Source of the DNA: Diacronema lutheri | Lineage: Eukaryota > Haptophyta > Pavlovophyceae > Pavlovales > Pavlovaceae | Direction: 5' to 3' | Assembly (NCBI GenBank): GCA_019448385.1 | Contig: JAGTXO010000001.1 | Location: 2,790,001 to 2,854,000 of the forward strand | Length of the DNA stretch: 64,000 nt | Shown here: positions 50,613 through 63,100 of the stretch, in pieces | How the letters are laid out: each line of letters begins with the position of its first letter | How positions within the stretch are numbered: position 1 is the first letter of the stretch | Position numbers and translations under genes: made by a program | The notes under the pieces: generated by a model | Told to the model about the DNA's origin: nothing | The model's input: only the letters and a program-made list of their open reading frames with translations | Databases searched by the model: none

Positions 50613-52573
50613 ATGTCTGTTCAGCCTGGGCGCAAAATGGGCCGCATTGTCGCATCGCCTCCGCCGCCGCCGCCGCGGCTACCGCTCTGGCCGTCGACGA
50701 CGACTTCGGCGCTGCTCGCGACGCTGCTCGCCGTGCTTTCTACCGTCGTCTTGCTCTATTGGCGCATACATCGCCGCCTCTCGCGCCGCCCGCTCGAGCG
50801 GGGCGGCTCGGAGAGCGCGGGCATGGACGTGCCGCGCATCTCGCACGTGCGGAGCAACCTGTGCGAGCTGGCCGACGGGATTGGGCAGGCGCGCGCGCGC
50901 GCATCGCGCAGCGCTCACACTTGCCTGCGAGTCCGAGCCGTGCGCGCTCGCGCGCCTCGCCGCGCTCTCACCCGCGCTGCTCGCGCCGCGCCGCGGGTGC
51001 CCGGCGCGCCGCCACCACAGGCGACGCCCGAGCAGCGCGCGGAGTACGCCGAACTGTGCGCGCAAATGGTGCAGGACGCGTGCGCGTACATCGATCCCGA
51101 CGGCGCGGGCCGGCACATTCGGTGGGCGCGCTGCGCCGACGTGCGCGGCGTCCAGGTGTGGTTGGCGCGCATGGCGGACTCGCCCATCGTCGTGATCAAG
51201 GGGTGCGCGCGCGTGCGCATCCCGGATATTGCGGCGCTCGCGGGCTACTTCTTTGGGCTCAACACGACCGAGGCCTTGCGACGCTCGCTCGAGAAGCTCG
51301 ACCCAATGTTCCGCGATGGCCGCATCATCTGCCGCCTCGGAGCGCCGCCGCGTCGCGCGCACGGCAAGGCGTCCGCCGAGCGCGCGGTGCCGGACGGCGG
51401 CGCGAACGGCGCTGACCCCGCGGCCGAGGCGGCGGCGGCGTTCGCCGACGAAGCGGTGCGTCCAGCGCCGGTCGCGGGCGAGATGCCGCCGGGCAAGGCG
51501 CAGGTTGAGTGGGCATGCTTCGCCGCGCCACCGCCGCTCGCGCCCCGTGACTTCTGCTGGCTCGAGCACACTTCCTTTGCGAGAGCGCCCGACGGCTCGC
51601 GGCTCTTCTTCTCGCTCTGCTCGTCGGTGCAGCGCGAGGAGGCGCCGGACATGTGGCAGTCGCACGGCTACGTCCGCGCCGAGCTGACGAGCACCGGCTA
51701 CGTGTTCCGCCAATCAGCGGAGGGCAGCGACGACTGGGATTTGTTCTACGTCGTGCAGGTGCGCGCTGAGACGAGACCAATAGACGCGCGCTCGCCCAAC
51801 CGTCGTGTGCACCCTCACCCTCAACCTCACCCTCGCGCGCGCGCCGCTGCCGCTGTTGCCGTGCGCACGCGCGCCCGAAGATTGACCCGAAGGGCATCGT
51901 GCCGAAGTGGGTCGTCAACCTCGTTGCGACCGACCAGGCGGCCAACGCCGCGGCGATGCGCGACGCCGTCACCGAGCGCACCGCTGCGGAGGAAGTGCTG
52001 CGCGGTCCGGACTCGCTCGTCGAGCGCCGTGCGCCGGTGGTCGAGGCGCGGACGGCGGCGGGCGCGAGCGGCGCGGCGGTGGGCTGCGGCGCGGCTGCCG
52101 CGCCGATCGGGGCCGCGCCGCGCACCGACGAGGGGCCGCGCTGGCGCGACGTGCCGCTGCAAGAGGCCCTTCTTCCGCGAGATGGTGGCGCGGCGGTTGT
52201 CTCTCTCGGGCAGCTCGCGGAGGGCCAGCGCGTTGAGTGGCGGTGGGTGGGCGGCTGCGCGGCGGAGGCTGAGCACGCGCAGCTCGGCTGCCAGCTCGAG
52301 ATGGAGATCCTCGCGCTGCCGCTCGACGCCGACGCGACGGCGAGCCGCGCCGTCGTCGTCGAGCACGAGCATTGCGAGCTGCGCGCGACGGGCGCGGCGG
52401 GCGCGAGCGCGGGCGCGGGCGCGCCCGTGACGAAGGTGCACGCGTGCAGTGCGCGCACGCACGCGAGCGCACATCACTGGCTTGCGTTCCGCCGCCAGCG
52501 CACACTGATCGAGCGGATGCGGTGGACGGCCACACGCCCGCTGACTGTCTTTCTGCAAGTGCGCGTCAGCTAG
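50613..52573 (+). CDS. Membrane-anchored START-domain lipid-binding protein
   Basis: Exons proposed: 50613-50888, 51021-51758 and 51881-52573 (568 residues). The first intron would use a GC donor (CAG|GCGCGC to CAG); it is in-frame, so retention is also possible. The N-terminus has a Pro run and a single membrane segment (SALLATLLAVLSTVVLLYWR). A START domain follows: IRWARCADVRGVQVWLARMA, VIKGCARVRIPDIAALAGYF, DFCWLEHTSF, SHGYVRAELTSTGYVF, and, across the GTGCGC/AAG intron, IDPKGIVPKWVVNLVATDQ, the typical end. START domains carry sterols, phospholipids or ceramides between membranes. The last ~200 residues hold a second beta-rich region (GQRVEWRWVGGCAAEAEHAQ) that may be GOLD-like, weak evidence. 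Its end converges with the hydrolase gene, 81 bases away. Confidence 0.82.
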
Positions 52574-52654
52574 CGCTGCCTACGACGGGATTTCAACTTC
52601 GGACGCGGTGTGGTCCCGCGCCCAATTTGAAAGGAGCGCATGCGTCCCTGCACC

Positions 52655-53945
52655 CTAGGACTGCGCCGCGAGCTTACGCTCCGCGCCCTCAGCTGCCGCC
52701 ATCTGGATGAAGTCGAGCAGCTCGGCGTTGAAGCGCGCCGGCTCCTCGTAGTAGAGCCAGTGGCCTGCGCTCTCGAACGTCACGTTGCGCCCGCGCGGCA
52801 CATGCTCGCCGATGTACTCAATCCCGCGGATGTGGTGGCATTTTGTGCTCCCTGCGCCGAGCCCAAGGCGCAGCGGCGTGCCGCGTGCAGCGTCGTTCGA
52901 AGGGCGGGGGCGTAAGCGCGAGAGCGCGCGTCTGCTGCGTGCACGCGCACAGCGCAGCGCGTCGCCCTGACTGGACTGACTGAACAAGGCGCGGCCGCGA
53001 CGCGGCACGCACCGCCGATGAAATTAAGGACGGGGCAGCGGACGTGCGGTAGCAGGTCGCGAAAATCGAGGTTGGCGTGGTCGACCATGAGCGCGGCCAG
53101 GTGGCGCGGATCGCACTTCAAAATCTGCTCGCGGAAGAAGGCGCGCGCCTGGTCGGTTGGCGGCGATGCGCCAAAGCCGGCTGTGACAATCCCATCGGCG
53201 AGCGATTCAAAGTTGAGCTCGAGCTGCGCGCACAGCTCTGCGACCTATGCGGAAATTGTTTGCGGGCGCGGGGGCGTGAAGCTGTGCGCGTGCCGATGGT
53301 GCCAGCGCGAGTGGAGCTGGTGTCGCATGCCACGTGAATGCATGGCGCGCGCGCGCGCGGCCGAGCACGCAACGAGGCGTGAGCGTGCACGTGCGCCGTG
53401 CGCACCTGCGCGGCGTTTGAGAGCTCAGGCGCTCCCGTCGACCAGCCGGGCTTCGAAGCCATGCACGCGGACTGGTCGACAAAGGCGACGCCATCGATTC
53501 GCTCGTACCCGAAGAGCTCTAGGTAGCTCATGATGACGGTGAACCTGTGCGAGGGGTGCGGTGCGGCATGCTCGCCACAAAGTCGACGGGCAGCGCGCGC
53601 GCTGGCATTTGGCGCGCGCGCGCGCAATGGACGCGCGCACCCGAGAGACGTGCCGCACAGCACGGCGCGCTCAATGTTCAGCTCGGCGAGCAGGCAGCGT
53701 ACGTCCGCCGCCAGCCGCGAGACGCGGAACCCGTGGCCCGGGTGCGCCGACTCGCCCATCCCCCTGTAATCGAGCGTCACCATGCGCACCTCCCGTGCGA
53801 GGGCCACGTTGCGATCGAACCAACGGCCGTTGGCGCCCCAGCCATGCAGGAACACGACGGTGCCTGCGCCCGCGTTCATCTTCCCGCGGTCGGTGTACCG
53901 CAGCTGGACGCCATCGTCCGTCTCAAGGAACCCGGCCTCCTCCAT
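52655..53945 (-). CDS. Alpha/beta hydrolase
   Basis: Minus-strand exons 53945-53641, 53544-53406, 53244-53013 and 52851-52655 (phases 2, 0, 1), 290 residues. It starts MEEAGFLETDDGVQLRYTDR; oxyanion motif FLHGWGANGRWFD; YRGMGESAHPGHGFR; nucleophile elbow CGTSLG (GxSxG), interrupted by the first intron at the last Gly; LLPHVRCPVLNFIGG before the acid; and catalytic His in FESAGHWLYYEEP. All triad positions are present. Probably a cytosolic esterase, lipase or epoxide-hydrolase-like enzyme; the substrate is unknown. One acceptor is TAG. A perfect 8-base inverted repeat lies 8 bases upstream of the ATG. Confidence 0.88.
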
Positions 53946-53953
53946 CGTGATCG

Positions 53954-53986
53954 CTTATGGGTAATACTTAGTTAATCCCCCATAAG
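53954..53986. promoter_or_regulatory. AT-rich inverted repeat at the hydrolase start
   Basis: Arms cttatggg and cccataag are exact reverse complements, separated by 17 AT-rich bases (taatacttagttaatcc). It begins 8 bases upstream of the hydrolase ATG at 53945. The position and low GC, in a region otherwise near 75% GC by eye, suggest a core-promoter element or the transcript's 5' leader hairpin. Confidence 0.35.
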
Positions 53987-54003
53987 GAAGACGTGAACGC
54001 TTA

Positions 54004-54125
54004 CTGAGACAGAACGCGAGGGAGAAGTCTGAGCCCAAGGCGGCGGTAGTTGCTGGAGGCGGCGCTGAGACAGAACGCGAGGGAGAAGTCTGAGCCCAAG
54101 GCGGCGGTGAGCTGGAGGCGGCGCT
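54004..54125. repeat. 61-bp tandem duplication between two minus-strand genes
   Basis: Two nearly identical copies beginning ctgagacagaacgcgaggga (54004 and 54065) lie between the HYDIN stop at 54169 and the hydrolase start. They differ by a small indel (gtagttgctgg versus gtgagctgg). The HYDIN 3' end or the hydrolase promoter may lie in this stretch. Confidence 0.85.
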
Positions 54126-54168
54126 CTCACTCAGCTGACCGCCCACGCCTCAGCCCACACCACCCATG

Positions 54169-57100
54169 CTATACGTCGCCGCGCAGATAGAAGATCCACC
54201 GTAGCGGCGCGTCGCTGCCCGTCGCGCTCGCCGGCGCGTTCGCGACGACCGTCAGCTGGCCTCGCACCTCGCCGCCGGTCTGCTTGGTCGCGTCGGGCTT
54301 GGCGCCGTCCGCCTTGCCGCCCTCGGACTTGGCCAGCTCCGGCTTGTACGTGACGGCGATGCTCGACGCCTTTTTGGCGGGAATCGTCTCTTGTGCCCGT
54401 GCAACCGTGAACAGGTGCGATGGCGACGCGGTCACGACAAAGTCGACGGTGGCGGCGAGCACGTTCTTGAACGGGATCTGCACGGTCTGGTTCGCGCGGA
54501 TTGCGATCGGTCCCGCTCGACCGGGCGCCGCTCCCGTGCCCACCAGATTGCACACGTACTCGCCGCCCTCGGGATGCGAGATTGTGAGTGTGTCCGACGC
54601 CTGCCCAAGACGAGTTGGTTCAAACTTGATGTCGACGGCGACCTACGATGGCGGGCGGGCAGGCGGGGAAAGGCGGCGCGCGGCGGTGAGGAGGCGCGTC
54701 GGCCGCGCGCGTGCGCAAGCTCGGCGGGCACGCACGCGCGCTGCGCGCGCCGAGCGCGCAGCGCGCGCGCGCGCGCACCTCAAAGCCGTTCAAGCCGTCG
54801 GCGGGCTGCGCGGGCACGTCCTTGGCCTCGAGCTCAAAATCGACGCCGCCCTTGAGCGCGCATTTGTACACCACCGGCGCGGTCGAGCGCACAAAGTTTG
54901 TGAAGCGGAAAGACTGCACCTGCGCGCCGCCGAGCCCCGCCTTGAACTGCAGGCTCCGCACGTCCGCCGCGCCGATCGCGGCGAGCGACAGGCGGTGCGT
55001 GAACGAGCCGAGCTCGGCGGACGAGAGCGTGAGCGCGCCCTCGCGCGTGCCGCTGACGAGCGGTCGCCAGCCGACGTTGAGCACGCTCGTCCCCGCTGCG
55101 CCAAGCACGATGGTTGCCGGAACGTGCACGCCCGTTATGTCGCACGAGACGCTGAGCGTAACGGGCACGTCGAGCGGGTTGTCGAGCTCGAGCGCGTGCG
55201 TGACGAGCTGCCGGACCGCGCCGGACAGCGCGATCGTGCTCGCGAGCGGCGGCGGCTTTGCCTTGGCCACGACAGTATACTTGACATACTCACCCGTTCG
55301 CTCGTTTGTAAATGTAACGTCCGCGCTCGCGCTGCACTCGCGCAGCGCGTGGAAGGTGACGACATAGTCGCGCGTCTGCAGCGCGGGAACGTCGAGGTGG
55401 TCGTGCCTGCGCGGCGCGGCGCGCGCAGCGGCGGCGGGTGGGGCGGCGGATGCGTCGGCCCGTGCGCGGCCGACGCGTGGTGGCGGGCGGCGCGATCGAC
55501 CGCGAGGCGCGCGCGCGCCGCTCGCCCGTACCCGCTGAAGGTGACGCCGTCGGTCGCGTCCTTTCGATCGATGGTGACGGCGAAGCGCTGCGTCACCTTG
55601 AGCCAGTTGGCCACCTGCGCGCGCGCGGATAGGCGGGCGGACGGACGGCGGCGGTAGCCGCGGGGTGGCGAGGCAGCGCGGCGCGGCGCGGCGCGGCGCG
55701 CGGGACGGGAGCCGCGGTGTGAGTGCGCCGCCGGCCGTGCGCGCAAGGCCTCCCCGCGCGCGCGCGCGCGCGCCCACTCGTGCGCGCGCGGATGTGCGGC
55801 GAGGCGAACCTGCAGCTCCACCGGCTTGCGCGTGCGCGCGGCGACCTCGATGGTGACGGTGCCCGCGAGCGCGGGCGGGTCGGCGATGCCCTCGAGTGTG
55901 TAGAGCAGGGCGGCGCCGTCCGGCAGCGGGAAGAAGACGTGGCCGACGTGCTTGTCGCCGTCGCGCGTCATCGTCAGCGGCGAGTAGGTCAGCGTGTACG
56001 CCTTCGCCTCCCCCGGCGCCTGGGAGATGGTGGGAGGTGGGTGGGCGCGGGAGGGGAGCGCGCGAGACCGGGACGTGCGGCGAGGCGCAGCGCGGGCGCG
56101 TGAGCTGCGCACGGCGGCAAAGGCGCGCAAGGCGGCGCGCGGCGGCACGCACGAGCTCGATCACGTCGTCGCCCTCCCAGGCATCGTGGTCGACAACAGG
56201 TTTGACGCGCCAGAGGCTCAGCGAGCTGTTCTTGAGCGGTATCGTGGCGCTCGCGCGCTCGCGCACGCGCGCGCGGAAGGTGACGGGCTTCTCCTGCGCG
56301 CTTGCCTCGACGCATTGCCCGGAAAGCGTGAGCGGCAGCGCGCGCCCGCCGTCGATCGCGAGCGCGGGCTTGGCGAACAGTTCACGCGAGAGCAGCGTAG
56401 GGCGGAACGTGAGCTCGAAGGTCACGTCCTCGTTCGGCCCGATGAAGCCGGAGAGCGGCGAGATCGCAAAGTGCGGCGCAAACTGCGTCGCGTCCCACTC
56501 GAAGCGCGCGCCGACGTCGCCCTGGTTCTCGAGCTGCAGCTTGCGGCTCGCGGCCGAGTTCATCACGACCGGGCCGAACGGGATGGCGTCTGTCTCGAGA
56601 CGCACCTCGAGCGCCTGGCACGCGCCGTGCACCACCAGCAGAGCGCGCGGCCGGCCGGAGAGCAGCGCAAAGACCTCCTCCGAGAACGGGCGCACGCGCC
56701 GGCTCGGCCGGAACACGAGCAGGATCTCGACGGCCTCGCGTGGACGGAGCGTCGTGACAGGCACGCCGGGCGCCGACGACTTGGAAAGGTCGAGCGACAC
56801 GTCGAGCCGGCGGAGGAGCTCAGAGGCGTCGCGCAGGTCGAGGTCGAGCGCGCGGCGCGAGCGATTGACGAGCGTCACCGTCCGGCGCGCCTCGTCCGCC
56901 GCGCGCAGCGTGCCGAAATGCACCTGCTGCATCGCCACAGAGGCGAGCTCGGCACGACATTCGCACCCCTCGCCGCGCAGCGAAACGGCCACTGAGACGA
57001 GGCCGTTAATGCCCACCGGCAGCATGGCGGCGTACGCGCGCGTGCTGCGCGGCTTGAACGCGACCACGATCTCGCGCCACTCGCCCGGCTGCAGCACCGC

Positions 57101-60100
57101 CGGCGCGGCGTCGACATCAAAGGCGAGGCGGTCGTCGCCGTCGTCGCCGTCGCCGCCGTCGCCGAGCCCGCCGCCGTCCGCGTTCGCGACGGCGGCGGGC
57201 TCGCCGACGTGCGCGAGCGGCGGCGCTCCCGGCGTGCCCGAACGCTTGCCGCTCGCGACCGCCCACCCCTTCACGTCGAAGAAGTGCTCGACCGAATCGT
57301 CGTTCGAGACGCGCAGCGCGCGGCTTACGACGGGCATGCCGCGCGCGTGCACAAAGGTCGGGCCAAAGTCGTGCTCGACCCACGAGAGCGAGACGGCAGG
57401 TGTGCGCCCCTCGCCTGAGATCTGCACCTCGTACGACCGCCCGTTCGTCACCTGGCATACCGCGACGAGGCCGGGCGGGAGCGGCCCGTTGCGCACCGGC
57501 TTGAACGACAGCTCGAAGGTCGTGCGCGCGCCGCGCTTGGCGGTGGCGTGGAGCGGCGCGAGGGAGAGCGACGCGGGGACAAGGGCGCCGCCGGGCGCGA
57601 CGAGGCGCCACTCGACGTCAAAGTTGAACCGGCCCGAGTTCGCGACGACGATCTGCTTGACGACGCGCTGGTTGACGTGCACGTTGCCAAAGTCGCACGG
57701 GTTGGCCACGCCGCCGCCCGACGCGAGCTGCGCGGTCCGCTCGCCGTCGACGAGCGTGAGCACGTCGTGGATGGCGGCACCCTCGCCCTTCACGTTGAGC
57801 GTGAGCGGCGTCGGCTTCTTCTTCACCGCGCACAGCAGGTTCACGTTGAAGAGCTTCTCGGCCGACGGCGAGAAGGTGACGGCGATCTCGACCGAGCCGT
57901 CCGCCGGCACGACGCCCGCCTCGGGCTCGATCATGATGACCTGCCCGTCGCCGGTCGCGGCGCTCGAGTAGGATCTCGGGTCGAAGGCGAAGGCGAACGG
58001 GATGTGCTCCGTGTTGCGCAGCGAGACCGTCTCCCTGGCGCGCTGCCCGACGAGCAGCGGGCCGAACGCGTGGCGCGTCCTGTCGAAGGAGACATCTGGC
58101 TCACGCATCGAACCGGCGAGGAGGACGGGAAGCTCGATGCCGGCGGCGCGGATGCGGAAGCGCCAGCGCTCATCGACCGGCTCCACCGACTCTGGCGTGA
58201 AGTCGATCACCATCTCCACGCGCTTGCCCGCGTTGATGCTTCCCTTCGTGCCGTGCAGCTCGAAGGGCGACCGGCCAACCGCGCCGCCATGCGTGCCAGC
58301 GCCGCCCTCAGGTGCCCACTCATATTCGTATGCGATGGACGTGGGATTGACCATGTAGAAGCGCTTCGTGTTGCGCACTTTGATGCCAAGCGATTCAAAC
58401 TCGATCACGCGCGTCTCCGGCGGCAGCACAGAGGCGAGCTGCGCGGGCCGCCTGCCCGCGGTGAGGTAGTCCGACTCGCCGATCTCGAAGTGGCAGTACG
58501 GCCGGATCGCGCGGCCGGACAGCGCGAGCAGCGGCGGCGGGACGCCGTCGGGCAGGTTGTCCATCTCGCACGCCAGCTCGCGCGTGTAGTCGTCCACGTC
58601 GACGGGCGAGAAGGTGACGCGCACGCTGACGCTCGCGCCCGGCTGCAGCGTGCCGCGCGCGGGCGAGACGACGTACGGCTCACTGGACTGCGGCGCGCGC
58701 GGCGGCATGGCGGCACCGGCGGGCGCGCGGATCGTCCATGCGTACTGCAGCGTCATCACGTCGGACGTGTTCGTGAGCTCGAACGAGGCCGAGCGCGCCT
58801 GGAACATGGGCGTCGCTTTAAAAAGGAGCGCCGTCGCCGAGCACGCGAATTGCGATGGCTCGCACAGGGCGCGCAGGCGGAGCGGCACGAGCTCGGCGCC
58901 GGGCGGGAGCTCGGGGCGCGGCGGCGGCGTGTCCTCCTCCTTGTCGGCCTTGGGCGCCTTGCCGCCCTTCTTGCCGCCGCCCTCCTTGGCCGCGTCCTTG
59001 GCCGCCGCGCCCTTGGCCGTGTCCCTGGCCGAGTCCTTCTTCGCCTCCTTGCCGCCGCCGCCCTTGTCGTCCGCGGCGGGCGACGCGGCCGGCACATCGG
59101 CCGGCGGCTCGACAAAGGCGAAGGGCGGCTCGGCGACCATCTCGATCACCTTGCGCGGCCCGTCGGCGCCCGCGCGCGCGCGCGCCGGCTGGTCGGGCGC
59201 GAGGCGGAACGCTGGCAGCGGCGCGTCGGCCGCGGGCGCGCCCGCCGCGGCCGCCGCGGCCGCCGCCTCCGCGGCCACGGCCGCCGCGTCGAGCTCGTGC
59301 TTGGACATGTACCGGACGATGCTCATTGACGAATCCCAGTCGGCCGTCGGCGCTGCCGCCTCACCGCCCTCCGCGCCGTACACGATCCGCCGCAGCATGC
59401 ACGACGCGGCAAGCGCCTCGGCGCGCACGGGCGCGTTGCTCTCAAACGCCGCGACGATGCGCTTCTTCGCACCAGCGCGCAGGTGGCCGACGGCGGGCGT
59501 GAACGTGACGACGCCGCCGTCGACGGGCTGCCACTCGAAGCGGTATGGCACCCTGTCGAGGTTGGACAGCGTGAACGCCAGCTCCTTGCGCGTGCGCAGC
59601 GGCACATCGCCAAAGTCGAGGCCGTCGGCGAAGCGCTCGGGCTCGGGCAGGTCCTCGATCGCAACCGACGCCTCGTACGCGGACGCGGCGAGGAGGACGA
59701 GCTGCTGCTCGAAAGCGTTCCCGCTCACGCCGATCGTCAGCGCGCCGCTCGCCGCGTCGCTCGGCGCGCTCGGCGCGTAGCGTACTTCGACGCTCTGCAC
59801 GCCGCGCGGCGCGAGCGTGAACTGCGCGACCGGCATGTCCATCGCAAAGCCCGACGCGCCGGCGGGCAGCTCGACGCGCACGTTGGCGGGCAGCACACCG
59901 TCGTTACGCACGGCGATGTGCTTCGTCGCCGACCTGCCCACGAGCGTGCGCGCAAAGGCGAGCACGGGCTGACCCGCCTCGTTGCGCGCCTCGGGGGAGA
60001 CGACGGTCACGTGTGGCAGGGTGCCCTCGCCGAAGAGGCTGAAGGCGAGGCGGTTGGTCGCCTTGTCGCTCCCCTCCTCGACGAGGGCCTCAAACATGGC

Positions 60101-63100
60101 GCGGAAGGCCTGCATCGCCGTTGGCGTGAAGAAGACCGTTACGTACCGGTGCTCGTGCGGCGGGATGACCAGCTGCTTGGGCTCAACGTCAAAGCACGCG
60201 ACCGCGCCTCCGTCCGATCCGCCATCCTTGCCACCGACGCCGGCGCCGGCGGCCGGCGCCTTCTTGCTGCCCGCCTTGTCGGCCACGACGCCGCTGCCGG
60301 GCGGCGCGCCGTGCGGCCGAATCGCCAGGTTGACACGCGCCGTCACCTTGATCGGGTTGGAGATGCGCACGCGCTCCGCGCACTCGGCGCCGACGAGCGC
60401 CGCGCCGAAGGAGAAGATGCGCGGCTCCGTCGCGAACACGTTGCGCCGCAGCACGTCGGCGCCAAGGTCGAGCTCGCGCACGACGGCCTGCTCCTCGAAG
60501 ATCTCGGAGAAGCCCGTCGTGTTGATCCCCGGGATGCACGACTCGCCCGTCAGCTCGTAACGGTAGCCGTTGGGCGCGTCGGTCGGGTCACGCTCGCGCA
60601 CGTTGATCACCAGCCGCTCGGAGAAGGCGAAGGCGTGCGCGGGCGCGACGAACTTGACCGTGACGACCTGCGAGGCGCCCGGCGCCACCTTGGCGCTGCT
60701 CGGCGTGATCGTGAACGGGCCGAGCGCCAGCGTCTCCACCTGGCCCTTGGCATCGGCGCGCGTCGGCGGCGGCGCGCTGCTCGGCGGCGCGCGCGCGGTG
60801 GCCGCAGCCGCGGCGGCGCGCGGCGTCGGCTCGTCTGGCGGCGCGGCGGCGATCGTGAACGCCCACTCGAATTCGCCATTGTTCGAGATTTCAAAAGTGC
60901 GCGCCTTCTCCGTCTTGACGAAGAGCGGGCCAAAGCTCACGCCGCGGCTCGGCACGAGGGCGTAGCGCGAGAAGACGGAGCGCGCGCGCAGCTTCACTGG
61001 GATCGCCAAGTGCGGCAGCGGCTCGGAGGAGAGCGGCTCGGTGAAGAGGATGCGCACGTCGGGCGTCTCGTCGAGGCGCGTCTCCGCCTCCGAGCGGAAC
61101 GTGCCCGTAAGCGTCACGCGCCCGCCCGCCGGCAGCAGCAGCGGCGCCCGCTCCTCGGCGCCCGCCGGCGCGGCGGGCGGCGGCGGCGCGGTCTGTGCGA
61201 TCGCCAGTACGGACTCGACGGCTCGGCGCGCAAAGCGCCACTCGAAGTGGAGGTCGTACGGGCCGCTGTTGATGATCTCGAACGACGCCTGGCGCACGTC
61301 AACGACGCGGCACAGCCCAAAGTCGAGCCCGTCGAACGCGCCCGCCGCGCCGCCGCCAAACACGGCCGCCACCTCGACGGCGTACGCCTCGGCGTCAACG
61401 CTGATCTGCACGGCCTGCGGGTCGCCGCACAGCGCGGCCGCGTCGAGCGCCTCGACGGTGAACGTCGCCGTCGGCTTGCACGCGACGCGCGCGCGGAACG
61501 TGACCGTCAGCTCGACCGAGCCGAGCGGCTCGAGCACGCCCGACGTCGGGAAGACGGAAAAGTCCGGCAGGTGCGCCGGACGGTCGGCGCCACCGCCGTC
61601 CGCCGCGTCGGCGACCGCGCCGTCGACGGACGGCGCGCCGTCCGCGCCCGTGGCGGCGGGCTTGGCCGGCGCGCGCTTGCCCGCCGAGCCGGGCTTCTCC
61701 GCTACACTGCCCCTCCTCCCGCCCGTCGCGCTCGCGGCCGCGAGCGCGTCGTCCGCCGCGCGCGCGAGCGCATTGAGCGCCTCCTGCGGGATGCGCCAGT
61801 GTACGGGCAGCAGCGATCGCGAGTGGAGCGTGGTGCGGCGCGTGTCCGAGCGGCCGAGCATGATCCGCTCGAAGCTGAGCGACAGCTCCGACACCGCGAT
61901 CCGCGGCGACGTGCCGAGTGCGCCGACGGCGAACGTGACGGGCGTCGGGTTGCCGCGCACGGCGCACACGAGCATCTCGGCGAACGAGCCGAGCGCGTCG
62001 GGCGCGGCGGTGACGCGCACGTCGGCCGTCTCGTCGCGGCGGAGGTGCAGCGTGCGCGGCTCGACCGAGAAGATGGGCGCGCCGCTCGGCTCGGCGGCCG
62101 CCGCACCCGCGCCATCCTTGCCGCGCGCGCCCGCGCCGCCCGACGCTGGCCGCGCGTCGGCCGCGCCACCCTTGCCGCCCTTGCCCGCGGCGAGCGGCGA
62201 CGGCGAGTCGAAGCCTCCGTCCGTCGGCGGCGGCGGCGGCGTGAACTCGCCGACGCCGTGCCGCAGGAAGGAGAGCTGCACGTGCGCGTCGAAGAGCGAG
62301 TTGTTCGAGATGTGGAACACCTCGCAGTTCGAGGCGACGTAGTCCGCGCGCTTGGCCTCGTCGACGCCGACGAGGAGCGGGCCCCACTCGAAGGCGGCGC
62401 GCGACGAGACCCACTGCCGCCGGACAGCGATCGGGTTGCGCGCCTTCACCGTGCGGTGGAACACGCCGCGCGGCTCGGATGAAATGGACGGCATTGCGCA
62501 CACGGCGCTCGCGGAGAGCGTGACGGCGGGCGCGATGCCCGCGAGCCCCTGGATTTCAAACGTGAAGCCCTGCGAAAATGTGCCGAGCCGTGCGGACGCG
62601 AAGTGGAGCTCGAGGCGTGCTGACGCCTTCGGGCCAAGCAGCCAGCGCGTCGGCCTGGGCGCGGCCGCCGCCGCCGCCGCCGCCGCCTCGGCGGCGGCGG
62701 CGAGCGGGGCCGCGTCGGGCTCGGCGGCGGGCGCGCCGCCGCGCGGCTCGCCGTCGCCGTCGGCGGCGGGCGCGGCGGCGGGCACGGGCGGCGCGTCAGT
62801 GAGCCAGAAGCGCTCGACCGGCCGGTGAGGCGGCCTCGCCTTGGGCAGCCGGACGAGCTGCACAATTCGCGGCTTTGGGATCTCGAGGACGGGCTCATCG
62901 CTTGGCGCGATCAGCTCGGGAAGGTACGTTTCGCCGAGTCGCTCGGCTGTCGCCACAGCGCCGCCAACGTCGGTCGCGCGCACCGCCTGCTGCCGCGGCG
63001 GCGGCGATCGCTCCGCGGACGGCGCCGCCGCCGCGGGCGGCGCGGCGGCCGCGCCGTCGGCCGCGACACGCGGCGCTGCTGCGGCGGACGCGGCGGCGGC

